From NCBI GenBank assembly GCA_003564925.1, contig PXDW01000048.1, positions 1-5,519 of the forward strand: a stretch of DNA of 5,519 nt. The letters run 5' to 3'. Every line of letters starts with the position of its first letter. Position 1 is the stretch's first letter. This stretch comes from Candidatus Woesearchaeota archaeon. GTDB lineage: Archaea; Nanobdellota; Nanobdellia; Woesearchaeales; PXDW01. Below the pieces are notes generated by a model. It did no database searches and was not told the DNA's origin. It saw only the letters and a program-made list of their open reading frames with translations. Shown in pieces: positions 1-5,519 of the stretch. A program made the translations under genes and the position numbers.

Positions 1-830
1 GCTTTTTCAATATCCTCTATGTTTTTGTATTCCAAAGGTATATTTTCATCCAGCCATAGAAAAAACTCATCAAAGTTTTCATTAATATTGTCAAAACTAG
101 CTAATGCAATTTGAGGATTTTTTGTTTTGAATATTTTAGTTAGAGCCTGTTTTATAGACTCTGTCTGTTTTCTGTCATCTAGAGCATCAATATCCTCTTT
201 TTTTAATTTTCCTTCATAGCTTAAAATCTCCAAGTCTGTTATTGCTGCCCTTACATCCCCTCCGGTTTTTCTTGCGAGCATCATCAATTCTATTTCACCT
301 GCCTTTATGTTCTCCTTTGTACAAATATACTTTAAAAATTCCTTTAAATTTGAAACATCCGCGGGCTCATATCTGACAAGCAATGATTTTCTTTTAATGC
401 CTGAAAACTTTTTATCAAAAGGATTCTCTGAAGTCATTATAATAGGAAATGTAGATTTTTCTATGAGCTTTACCAAAGAGGATGCTCCGCCCCTATCTTT
501 TGTTCCTGAAAGGCCGTCTATCTCATCTACAAGAATAACCTTTCCATTTGAAAATAAGGATTTTTGGAAAAGCGCATTTCCTATTTTTTCATTTATTTGC
601 TCAGCATTTCTGACATCTGAGGCATTTACCTCTATAACTTCAAGTCCAAGCTCTGCAGCAATTGCATATACTGAAGAAGTCTTTCCAACTCCTGTCGGAC
701 CATATATTATTAAAGCCTTTTTCCTCTGTGTTCTATAATTTTCTACAAAATTTTTAACAACAGAGATAACTTTATCCTGGAACCTGACTTCAGATATTTT
801 CTTCGGTCTATATTTGTCAACCCAGCGCAT
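1..830 (-). CDS. rfcL: Replication factor C large subunit (clamp loader ATPase), 3' end cut off by window
   Basis: RfcL joins the small RFC subunits to form the ATP-driven complex that opens the PCNA ring and loads it onto primer-template DNA. The visible part is 276 codons from ATG at 830-828; the C-terminal remainder lies beyond the left edge. The N-terminus has the family hallmark MRWVDKYRPK. Next come a Walker A motif GPTGVGKTS (residues 44-52), a Walker B motif VILVDEID followed by G (98-106), the DRGG stretch (112-115), a sensor 1 region ending SENP (134-137), and the GGDVRAAITDLE box with sensor 2 Arg194 (190-201). The small-subunit SRC arginine-finger motif is absent at the expected place (about 145-153), which favours the large over the small subunit. 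The start is chosen from the conserved N-terminus. No Shine-Dalgarno sequence precedes it and a TATA-like box sits about 25 bases upstream, so the mRNA is probably leaderless. The gene diverges from valS. The family call is secure. Confidence 0.95.
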   Translation of the reverse strand, partial: MRWVDKYRPKKISEVRFQDKVISVVKNFVENYRTQRKKALIIYGPTGVGKTSSVYAIAAELGLEVIEVNASDVRNAEQINEKIGNALFQKSLFSNGKVILVDEIDGLSGTKDRGGASSLVKLIEKSTFPIIMTSENPFDKKFSGIKRKSLLVRYEPADVSNLKEFLKYICTKENIKAGEIELMMLARKTGGDVRAAITDLEILSYEGKLKKEDIDALDDRKQTESIKQALTKIFKTKNPQIALASFDNINENFDEFFLWLDENIPLEYKNIEDIEK

Positions 831-851
831 AAAAAAAGGATAATAAGTTGA

Positions 852-859
852 TTTATTAA
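852..859 (-). promoter_or_regulatory. Putative archaeal TATA box for rfcL
   Basis: Read on the minus strand this is TTAATAAA, centred about 25 bases ahead of the A of the rfcL start codon at 830. Archaeal TATA boxes are typically centred 25-27 bases upstream of transcription start, so transcription would begin at or very near the ATG. This fits the absence of a ribosome binding site. The surrounding DNA is so AT-rich that chance matches are likely; position is the main support. Confidence 0.45.
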
Positions 860-886
860 TATTTTGATATTTAGAATATTAAAAAA
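852..886. repeat. Imperfect inverted repeat between divergent rfcL and valS
   Basis: The arms 852-863 (tttattaatatt) and 875-886 (aatattaaaaaa) are complementary at 11 of 12 positions. The inner 8 bases (TTAATATT and AATATTAA) match perfectly around an 11-base spacer. The left arm overlaps the putative rfcL TATA box, and the right arm lies just upstream of the valS TATA box. It could be the binding site of a dimeric regulator acting on both genes, or simply a by-product of very AT-rich DNA. No regulator is known from this window. Confidence 0.3.
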
Positions 887-893
887 CAACAAA

Positions 894-901
894 TTTAAAT
901 A
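894..901 (+). promoter_or_regulatory. Putative archaeal TATA box for valS (leaderless)
   Basis: TTTAAATA is a good match to the archaeal TATA consensus, preceded by the A-rich stretch CAACAAA where a BRE would lie. Its centre is about 27 bases before the A of the valS ATG at 925, which would place transcription start within a base or two of the start codon. No purine-rich ribosome binding site occurs between box and ATG, so a leaderless valS mRNA is the natural reading. Confidence 0.6.
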
Positions 902-924
902 AAGTCGATTTCTTCATTTATTGC

Positions 925-3339
925 ATGGAATTGCCAAAAAAATACGATGCGAAAGAATGTGAAAAAAAATGGAGGGAATATTGGGAGAAAAATAAGATAT
1001 ATGCTTTTGACAAAAACAGCAAAAAACCAATCTATTCTATAGATACTCCTCCTCCAACCGTTTCTGGAAAGATGCATATAGGGCATGCTTTCTCTTATTC
1101 ACAGCAGGATTTTGTAGCCAGATATCAGAGGATGCAAGGAAAAAATGTTTTTTACCCTTTTGGAACAGACGATAATGGACTGCCTACTGCAAGGCTTATT
1201 GAAAAAGAAAAAAAGATAAAAGAGTTTGACTTAGGCAGAAAAGATTTTATTAAGCTTGTTTTGGAAACATTAGAAAAAGAGTTAAGGCCGAAATACTTAG
1301 AAGACTGGAAAAGAATCGGTATGAGCTGTGACTTCAACATTTTTTATACAACAATAAATACCCATTGTCAAAAGATAAGCCAGGAAAGCTTCATTGACCT
1401 ATATAAAGATGGAAGAATAGTAAGGAAAAGAACTCCCTTTATGTGGTGTCCTGAATGCCAGACTTCTATAGCACAGGTAGAGCTTGAAGACAAGCAGAAA
1501 AGCTCCAAGTTTGTACACATAAAATTTGAGACATCTGTAGGCAAGACGATTGTTATTGCAACAACAAGGCCTGAGCTAATGCCTGCTTGTGTCGCTATTC
1601 ATGTTCATCCTGAAGACAAAAGATATAAGGAATTTATCGGGGCAAAGGCAAAGCTTCCTATTTTTGAAAGAGAAGTTGAAATTCATCCTAATGAAGACGT
1701 TGATATGGAATTCGGCTCTGGTGTTGTATATCACTGCACATTTGGGGATATGGATGATGTTGAATGGATTGAAAAATTTGATATTGAGCCGATCGAAGTT
1801 ATGAACAAGGACGGAACATTGAATGAGAAAGCCGGGAAATACAAAGGAATGAAATCAGAGGAAGCGAGGGCAGCCATTGTTGAGGACTTAGATAATCTTG
1901 GGATGATTGAAAAATCTGAGCCAATCGGCCATGTTGTTAATGTGCATGAAAGATGCGGAACACATATTGAGATACTTATGACAGAGCAATGGTTTATAAG
2001 ATATCTAGACCTAAAAAAAGATATGGAAAAATGGGGTAATGAGCTTTCGTGGTATCCAAAACATATGAAAAACAGATACGATAACTGGGTAAAAGGTCTT
2101 AAATATGACTGGAACATATCAAGGCAAAGGTTTTTTGGAATACCTATTCCTGTTTGGTACTGTAAAAAATGTAATAGTGTGGTTCTGCCTAAAAAAGAAG
2201 ATCTTCCTGTCGATCCAATGAATGACAAACCCAAAAGCAGATGCGATTGCGGCTCCGATTCCTTTATTCCCGAAAAAGATGTTTTAGATACTTGGGCAAC
2301 CTCTAGCTTGACGCCTCAATTAGCAATAAAGCTGATGCCAAAAAATATTCAGAAAAAGCTGTATCCTATGGATTTAAGGCCGCAGGCCCACGATATTATA
2401 ACTTTCTGGCTTTTTAATACTGTTGTAAAGTCTCATCTTCATTACAATATAAAGCCGTGGAAAAATGTAATGATTTCTGGCTGGGCTCTCGATCCAAAAG
2501 GAAAAAAGATGTCCAAAAGCAAAGGAAATGTAATAGAGCCCCAGGTTATGATAGAACAGTATTCTGCTGACTGCCTCAGATTTTGGGCTGCTTCTTCGAA
2601 ATTAGGGGAGGACCTTCCTGTCCAGGAAAAGGAATTTATTGCCGGAAAGAAATTTGTAACAAAATTATGGAACGCTTCTAAGTTTGGAATAATGCACCTA
2701 GAAGACTTTAAAGGAAAAAAGCCAAAACTTGAAGTTATGGACGCATGGCTCCTAAGCAAAATAAACAGCATAATAAAAAACTCAACAGAGTCATTTGAAA
2801 AATATGAATACAGCAGAACAAAGTCAGATGTTGAAAATTTCTTCTGGAATACCTTCTGCGACTATTACTTAGAGATTATAAAAGACAGGCTTTATAATCC
2901 TGACAAAAGAAGTAAAGAGGCAAGGGAATCTGCTCAATATGTGCTTTACAATTCGCTGCTCTCTGTATTGAAGCTTTTTGCTCCCATTACACCACATATA
3001 ACAGAAGAGATATATCATATTTATTATGCAAACAGAGAGAATAAAAAAAGCATTCATGTAAGTGATTGGCCAAAGTACGATAAAAATTTAGAGGACAAAA
3101 AAGCAGAAAAAATTGGAGATATTGCAGTTAGCATAATAGCTGCAGTTAGAAAGTATAAGTCAGATAAAAACATGTCAATGGGGGCAGAAATAGAAGAACT
3201 GATTATAGAAACAAAAGAAAATCTAAAAGATGTGCTTGATGACATAAAGGCAACAGTTAAGGCCAAAAAGATTTCTATTGGAAAAGGAGATATAGGTGTT
3301 GATGATAATATATCTATTAAAATTCAGAAAAATATATAA
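925..3339 (+). CDS. valS: Valyl-tRNA synthetase, archaeal type
   Basis: This class Ia enzyme attaches valine to tRNA-Val in the cytoplasm and hydrolyses mischarged threonine. The 804-residue product shows PPPTVSGKMHIGH (residues 42-54, with the HIGH motif at 51-54), DDNGLPT (82-88) and WCPEC (174-178). An editing insertion covers roughly 180-345, with TTRPE (213-217) and GSGVVYHCTFGD (264-275). SRQRFFGIPIPVW follows (399-411), then DTWATSSLTPQ (455-465) and the KMSKS loop (528-532). An anticodon-binding region includes FAPITPHITEEIY (685-697). PPPTVSGK distinguishes it from the isoleucyl and leucyl enzymes. Likely zinc ligands are C175, C178, H341 and C344, and C413, C416, C440 and C442. The enzyme is somewhat shorter than many ValRS proteins (about 850-950 residues), with a short C-terminal region. 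The start is supported by the conserved N-terminal KKWREYW region and the upstream TATA box. The stop codon lies inside a TATA-like sequence for the next gene. Confidence 0.97.
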   Translation: MELPKKYDAKECEKKWREYWEKNKIYAFDKNSKKPIYSIDTPPPTVSGKMHIGHAFSYSQQDFVARYQRMQGKNVFYPFGTDDNGLPTARLIEKEKKIKEFDLGRKDFIKLVLETLEKELRPKYLEDWKRIGMSCDFNIFYTTINTHCQKISQESFIDLYKDGRIVRKRTPFMWCPECQTSIAQVELEDKQKSSKFVHIKFETSVGKTIVIATTRPELMPACVAIHVHPEDKRYKEFIGAKAKLPIFEREVEIHPNEDVDMEFGSGVVYHCTFGDMDDVEWIEKFDIEPIEVMNKDGTLNEKAGKYKGMKSEEARAAIVEDLDNLGMIEKSEPIGHVVNVHERCGTHIEILMTEQWFIRYLDLKKDMEKWGNELSWYPKHMKNRYDNWVKGLKYDWNISRQRFFGIPIPVWYCKKCNSVVLPKKEDLPVDPMNDKPKSRCDCGSDSFIPEKDVLDTWATSSLTPQLAIKLMPKNIQKKLYPMDLRPQAHDIITFWLFNTVVKSHLHYNIKPWKNVMISGWALDPKGKKMSKSKGNVIEPQVMIEQYSADCLRFWAASSKLGEDLPVQEKEFIAGKKFVTKLWNASKFGIMHLEDFKGKKPKLEVMDAWLLSKINSIIKNSTESFEKYEYSRTKSDVENFFWNTFCDYYLEIIKDRLYNPDKRSKEARESAQYVLYNSLLSVLKLFAPITPHITEEIYHIYYANRENKKSIHVSDWPKYDKNLEDKKAEKIGDIAVSIIAAVRKYKSDKNMSMGAEIEELIIETKENLKDVLDDIKATVKAKKISIGKGDIGVDDNISIKIQKNI

Positions 3340-3342
3340 ATA
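3333..3342 (+). promoter_or_regulatory. Putative TATA box for the small unknown gene, overlapping the valS stop
   Basis: TATATAAATA is a strong archaeal TATA-like sequence. It contains the valS stop codon TAA (3337-3339). Transcription would be expected to start near 3362-3365, giving a leader of about 32 bases that carries a Shine-Dalgarno sequence before the ATG at 3396. The downstream gene may therefore be transcribed independently of valS, although read-through from valS is also possible. Confidence 0.45.
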
Positions 3343-3382
3343 AGTTTTTGTCATTAATTATATGGGGCTTATTAATTCTCAT

Positions 3383-3388
3383 GGAGGT
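3383..3388 (+). promoter_or_regulatory. Strong ribosome binding site deciding the start of the small unknown gene
   Basis: GGAGGT is a near-ideal Shine-Dalgarno sequence placed 7 bases before the ATG at 3396. It decides between three in-frame candidates: TTG at 3348, ATG at 3381 and ATG at 3396. The first two lie upstream of, or directly against, this site and cannot use it. It is the only clear Shine-Dalgarno sequence ahead of a gene in this window. Confidence 0.75.
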
Positions 3389-3395
3389 TGTAGAA

Positions 3396-3944
3396 ATGAA
3401 ATATAAAGAATTAGTTAGATTGTTCAAAAACTCTTATCTGGGTGATGAAAAAAAACAAATTGAGAGTGAGAAAACATTAAGAAATTATTGGAAAAATGAA
3501 TATGGTAATGATATTGTTGGAATAAAAAAATTTTTCTACAATGTGAGAAACAACATATATAATCCAAATTCTCAGAATGAAGTATTAAAGAATATAGTTC
3601 CGGTTATTGGTATTATCGATGGAGAAAAAAGAGTAATTGCCGTGCCTAAAGATGAAGTTAGAGGAAATTATAACAAACCATATGATGATAGAAAAGATGC
3701 TTTGGTTTCTTTAAATCTAGATGGAATAATATTTGCTTCTAAAGAATGTTGCACTGGTTCCGGGTTAGGTGTTGCTAATTTAGATTACCCGATTAGATTC
3801 ACTAAAGAAAATATTAATGATTTGTTTTTTGAGGGTTATAGGATGCTTGATTTAGAAAGCTCACTTGAAGAGGGTGGAACTTCTGACAAACATTTATTTG
3901 AGCATATTGATAATAAATATAATATTTCCCCAAACCTAATTTAA
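3396..3944 (+). CDS. Hypothetical protein of unknown family (182 aa)
   Basis: I do not recognise this protein. The start at 3396 is set by the strong Shine-Dalgarno sequence just upstream. A longer reading from TTG at 3348 would add 16 mostly hydrophobic residues but has no ribosome binding site. The 182-residue product looks soluble, with no signal peptide or membrane segment. Residues 1-57 are rich in Lys, Asn, Tyr and Glu and probably helical. Residues 66-115 alternate short hydrophobic strands (IVPVIGIIDG, RVIAVP, LDGIIFAS). A small-residue segment with a Cys-Cys pair follows at 118-119 (KECCTGSGLG). The C-terminal third is acidic (FEGYRMLDLESSLEEGG). No catalytic motif is evident; the Cys pair is too little to infer a metal or redox site. 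In the part counted by hand G+C is about 30%, against about 35-45% in most sampled valS lines, with more GTT, GGT and ATT codons. This may mean weaker selection or later acquisition. Its stop overlaps the convergent cysS stop. Confidence 0.8.
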   Translation: MKYKELVRLFKNSYLGDEKKQIESEKTLRNYWKNEYGNDIVGIKKFFYNVRNNIYNPNSQNEVLKNIVPVIGIIDGEKRVIAVPKDEVRGNYNKPYDDRKDALVSLNLDGIIFASKECCTGSGLGVANLDYPIRFTKENINDLFFEGYRMLDLESSLEEGGTSDKHLFEHIDNKYNISPNLI

Positions 3945-5326
3945 GCCCTTTTCCATCTGACTCCTTGAGGTGTGTCTTCAAGGACTATTCCTTTTTTACT
4001 TAATTCATCCCTTATCTTATCAGCTTCTGCAAAGTTCTTTTTCTTTCTTGCTTCTTCCCTTTTATTGACTAAGGCTTCGATGTCTTCGGTAATCTCCTCT
4101 TCTTTCATTTCTTTTATTCCCAAACCAAAAACTTTATCAAAATCATAAGCTAGTTTAAGCTTCTCCTGGCTCCCTAATTCCTTGTCTCTCAAAACATCCC
4201 ATAAAACAGCCAAAGCCTTCGGGATATTCAAATCGTCATCAATATTCTTTCTGAATTTTTCTTTGTATTTTTCAAAGTCTTTTGTTTTGTTTGAGTCTTT
4301 TTTCGCCTTTAAGTCTATGATAATATTTTTGAGCCTTTCAAAGCTGTTTTTTGCACCTTCAAGAAATTCCAATGAAAAGCTTAGTTGTTTTCTGTAATGG
4401 GTATTAAGGCAAAGATATCTGAAAGATAAAGGTTCAAATCCCTGCTCATCTAATTCTGAAATTGTGTATAATCCGCCCTTGCTTTTGCTTACTTTTTCTC
4501 CCTTAAATGTTAGGAAAGCTCCATGAAGCCAATATTTGACCCATGGCTTTTTCCCAAAAGCACATTCTGACTGGGCTATCTCGTTAGTATGGTGGACTTG
4601 TATATGGTCTTCTCCTCCACTATGTATATCAAACTGTTCCCCTAAATACTTTGAAGACATTGCTGAACATTCAATATGCCATCCTGGAAATCCAATGCCC
4701 CATGGAGAAGCCCATTCCTGCTGCCTCTTCCCGGGCTCTTCTGAAAATTTCCATAGGGCAAAATCTGTTTTGTTCTTTTTTTCACCCAATGAAACTCTCT
4801 TACCTGCCTCTAAGCCTTCTTTATCAATCTTACCCATATTTCCATAATCTTCCATCTTGGAAGTATCAAAGTATATTCCATCAGAAGTTTTGTAGGTGTA
4901 TCCTTTTTCCTCTAATTTTTTTACAAATTCAATCTGTTCTTTTATATGCTCAGAAGCCTTGCAGATTATATCTGGCTGCAAAATATTTAGTTTTTTGCAG
5001 TCTTTCTCAAAGATTTTTGCATAAAAATCTGCAATTTCAGAAGCTTTCTTATTTTCTTTTTTAGCTGCCTTTTCTATTTTGTCTTCGCCTTCATCAGCAT
5101 CGCTTGTTAGATGTCCAACATCTGTATAATTCATAACATGCTTAACCTTAAAACCGTTATAAAGCAAAACTCTTTTCAATAAATCATTAAAGATATAAGA
5201 CCTTAAATTTCCGATATGCTGGAAGGAATAAACTGTAGGGCCGCAGGAGTAAAAGCCAACATGTCCTTTCATTATTGGCTTAAACTCTTCCTTTTTCCTT
5301 GTTAATGTGTTGTAAAGCTTTAACAT
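3941..5326 (-). CDS. cysS: Cysteinyl-tRNA synthetase
   Basis: This class Ia enzyme charges tRNA-Cys with cysteine in the cytoplasm, so the organism has the direct route and need not rely on SepRS/SepCysS. The 461-residue product is the usual length for the family. It begins MLKLYNTLTRKKEEFKP, followed by SCGPTVYSFQHIGN, where HIGN (37-40) replaces HIGH. The expected zinc ligands are all present: C28, C220 (GWHIEC), H245 and E249. HSGGEDHIQVHHTNE covers 235-249. The KMSKS loop reads KVSKSKGG (278-285) instead of KMSKSLGN. A DALR-type anticodon-binding helical region starts near 303, and the C-terminus has the typical REEARKKKNFAEADKIRDEL (423-442) and TPQGVRWK (452-459). The start is supported by the conserved N-terminus. 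No good Shine-Dalgarno sequence precedes it; GGGAG lies 21 bases away, too far for standard use. The upstream acetyltransferase gene ends 15 bases before it, suggesting co-transcription. Confidence 0.97.
   Translation of the reverse strand: MLKLYNTLTRKKEEFKPIMKGHVGFYSCGPTVYSFQHIGNLRSYIFNDLLKRVLLYNGFKVKHVMNYTDVGHLTSDADEGEDKIEKAAKKENKKASEIADFYAKIFEKDCKKLNILQPDIICKASEHIKEQIEFVKKLEEKGYTYKTSDGIYFDTSKMEDYGNMGKIDKEGLEAGKRVSLGEKKNKTDFALWKFSEEPGKRQQEWASPWGIGFPGWHIECSAMSSKYLGEQFDIHSGGEDHIQVHHTNEIAQSECAFGKKPWVKYWLHGAFLTFKGEKVSKSKGGLYTISELDEQGFEPLSFRYLCLNTHYRKQLSFSLEFLEGAKNSFERLKNIIIDLKAKKDSNKTKDFEKYKEKFRKNIDDDLNIPKALAVLWDVLRDKELGSQEKLKLAYDFDKVFGLGIKEMKEEEITEDIEALVNKREEARKKKNFAEADKIRDELSKKGIVLEDTPQGVRWKRA
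3992..3997 (+). terminator. Possible T-tract terminator for the small unknown gene
   Basis: A run of six T's lies about 50 bases after the stop codon of the plus-strand unknown gene, inside the antisense of the cysS 3' end. Archaeal RNA polymerase can stop at U-rich tracts without a hairpin. No spacer exists between the convergent genes, so any terminator must lie within the opposing coding region. Short T-runs are common in this AT-rich DNA, so the call is weak. Confidence 0.2.
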
Positions 5327-5341
5327 TTTAAATTATTTGAT

Positions 5342-5519
5342 TTATTTCTCCCTATATTCTTTTCGTAAAATACTGTTTATAACTTGGTCATGCAATTTTC
5401 CGCCTGCAAACAGCCCATGTCTTAATATTCCTTCTTTTTTCGCTCCTAATTTTCTTATAACTCTTTTGGATCCAATATTATCTTTTGCATGATTTATTTC
5501 AATTCTGTTTAATTTTAGA
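5342..5519 (-). CDS. GNAT-family N-acetyltransferase, C-terminal 58 residues (5' part outside window)
   Basis: GNAT enzymes transfer an acetyl group from acetyl-CoA to an amine; RimJ/RimL-like members modify protein N-termini or small amines. Only the C-terminal 58 codons are inside the window, entering at the right edge and ending with TAA at 5344-5342. The fragment fits the end of an Acetyltransf_3/RimJ-RimL-type domain: NRIEI, then N..S.RVIRKLGAKKEGILR (about residues 14-33 of the fragment), then G..HD.VI.SILRKEY near the end. KLGA replaces the more usual KLGF, a common variation. The acetyl-CoA-binding loop (Q/RxxGxG/A) lies outside the window, so activity and substrate cannot be judged. 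The gene lies 15 bases upstream of cysS on the same strand, probably in one operon. The fold assignment is fairly confident; the subfamily is not. Confidence 0.8.
   Translation of the reverse strand, partial: LKLNRIEINHAKDNIGSKRVIRKLGAKKEGILRHGLFAGGKLHDQVINSILRKEYREK

Noticed and set aside
307..738. 143-codon plus-strand frame antisense to rfcL
   Set aside because: It is opposite the Walker motifs and other conserved parts of RfcL; the product is rich in Ser and Phe and shows no recognisable motif.
831..924. tRNA or small RNA gene in the only sizeable intergenic region
   Set aside because: The region is almost entirely A and T, with no stable stem set, T-loop sequence or G+C-rich segment of the kind archaeal RNA genes usually have.
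1731..2234. 167-codon open frame antisense to valS
   Set aside because: It lies fully inside valS, which has strong family motifs throughout. The translation is low-complexity Ser/Phe/Ile-rich, typical of an antisense shadow, with no start signals.
3348..3395. TTG start at 3348 adding a hydrophobic N-terminus (SLIIWGLLIL) that looks like a signal or membrane segment on the unknown protein
   Set aside because: No ribosome binding site precedes the TTG, and it lies upstream of the predicted transcription start. A strong Shine-Dalgarno sequence points to the ATG at 3396, and the hydrophobic stretch is what AT-rich leader DNA would encode by chance.
4536..5064. Two overlapping plus-strand frames (103 and 137 codons) antisense to cysS
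   Set aside because: They lie opposite the catalytic core of cysS and overlap each other in different frames. No promoter, ribosome binding site or protein motif supports either.
5327..5341. Short gap upstream of cysS as a separate promoter
   Set aside because: It is only 15 bases, with no TATA-like box at the expected distance and no Shine-Dalgarno sequence. Co-transcription with the upstream acetyltransferase gene is simpler.

Overview
The window looks like a piece of an archaeal chromosome. The clearest sign is the divergent gene at the left edge, the large subunit of replication factor C (RfcL), a clamp loader found in archaea and eukaryotes but not bacteria. The valyl-tRNA synthetase is of the archaeal sequence type. 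Putative TATA boxes lie about 25-28 bases ahead of start codons that have no Shine-Dalgarno sequence, which is the pattern of archaeal leaderless transcripts. The DNA is AT-rich (about one third G+C by eye), the genes are packed tightly, and the synthetases are compact. A small-genome lineage such as a DPANN archaeon would fit, but that placement is inference; no marker seen here fixes the phylum.

Layout from left to right: a 5' portion of rfcL on the minus strand (1-830, running off the left edge); a 94-base divergent intergenic region (831-924) with a TATA-like box for each direction and an imperfect inverted repeat between the genes; valS on the plus strand (925-3339); a small unrecognised gene on the plus strand (3396-3944), with its own putative promoter overlapping the valS stop codon and a strong Shine-Dalgarno sequence; cysS on the minus strand (3941-5326), converging on the unknown gene so that both stop codons lie within one TTAA; and the 3' end of a GNAT acetyltransferase gene on the minus strand (5342-5519, running off the right edge), 15 bases upstream of cysS and probably co-transcribed with it.

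The recognised genes are core information-processing housekeeping: DNA replication (rfcL) and charging of tRNA with valine and cysteine (valS, cysS). A RimJ/RimL-like acetyltransferase next to cysS is common filler in such genomes and does not by itself define a pathway. No tRNA or rRNA gene, CRISPR array, transposase or integrase was seen. I found no convincing new multi-gene system. The least explained element is the 182-residue protein between valS and cysS, which is more AT-rich than valS and resembles no family I recognise.
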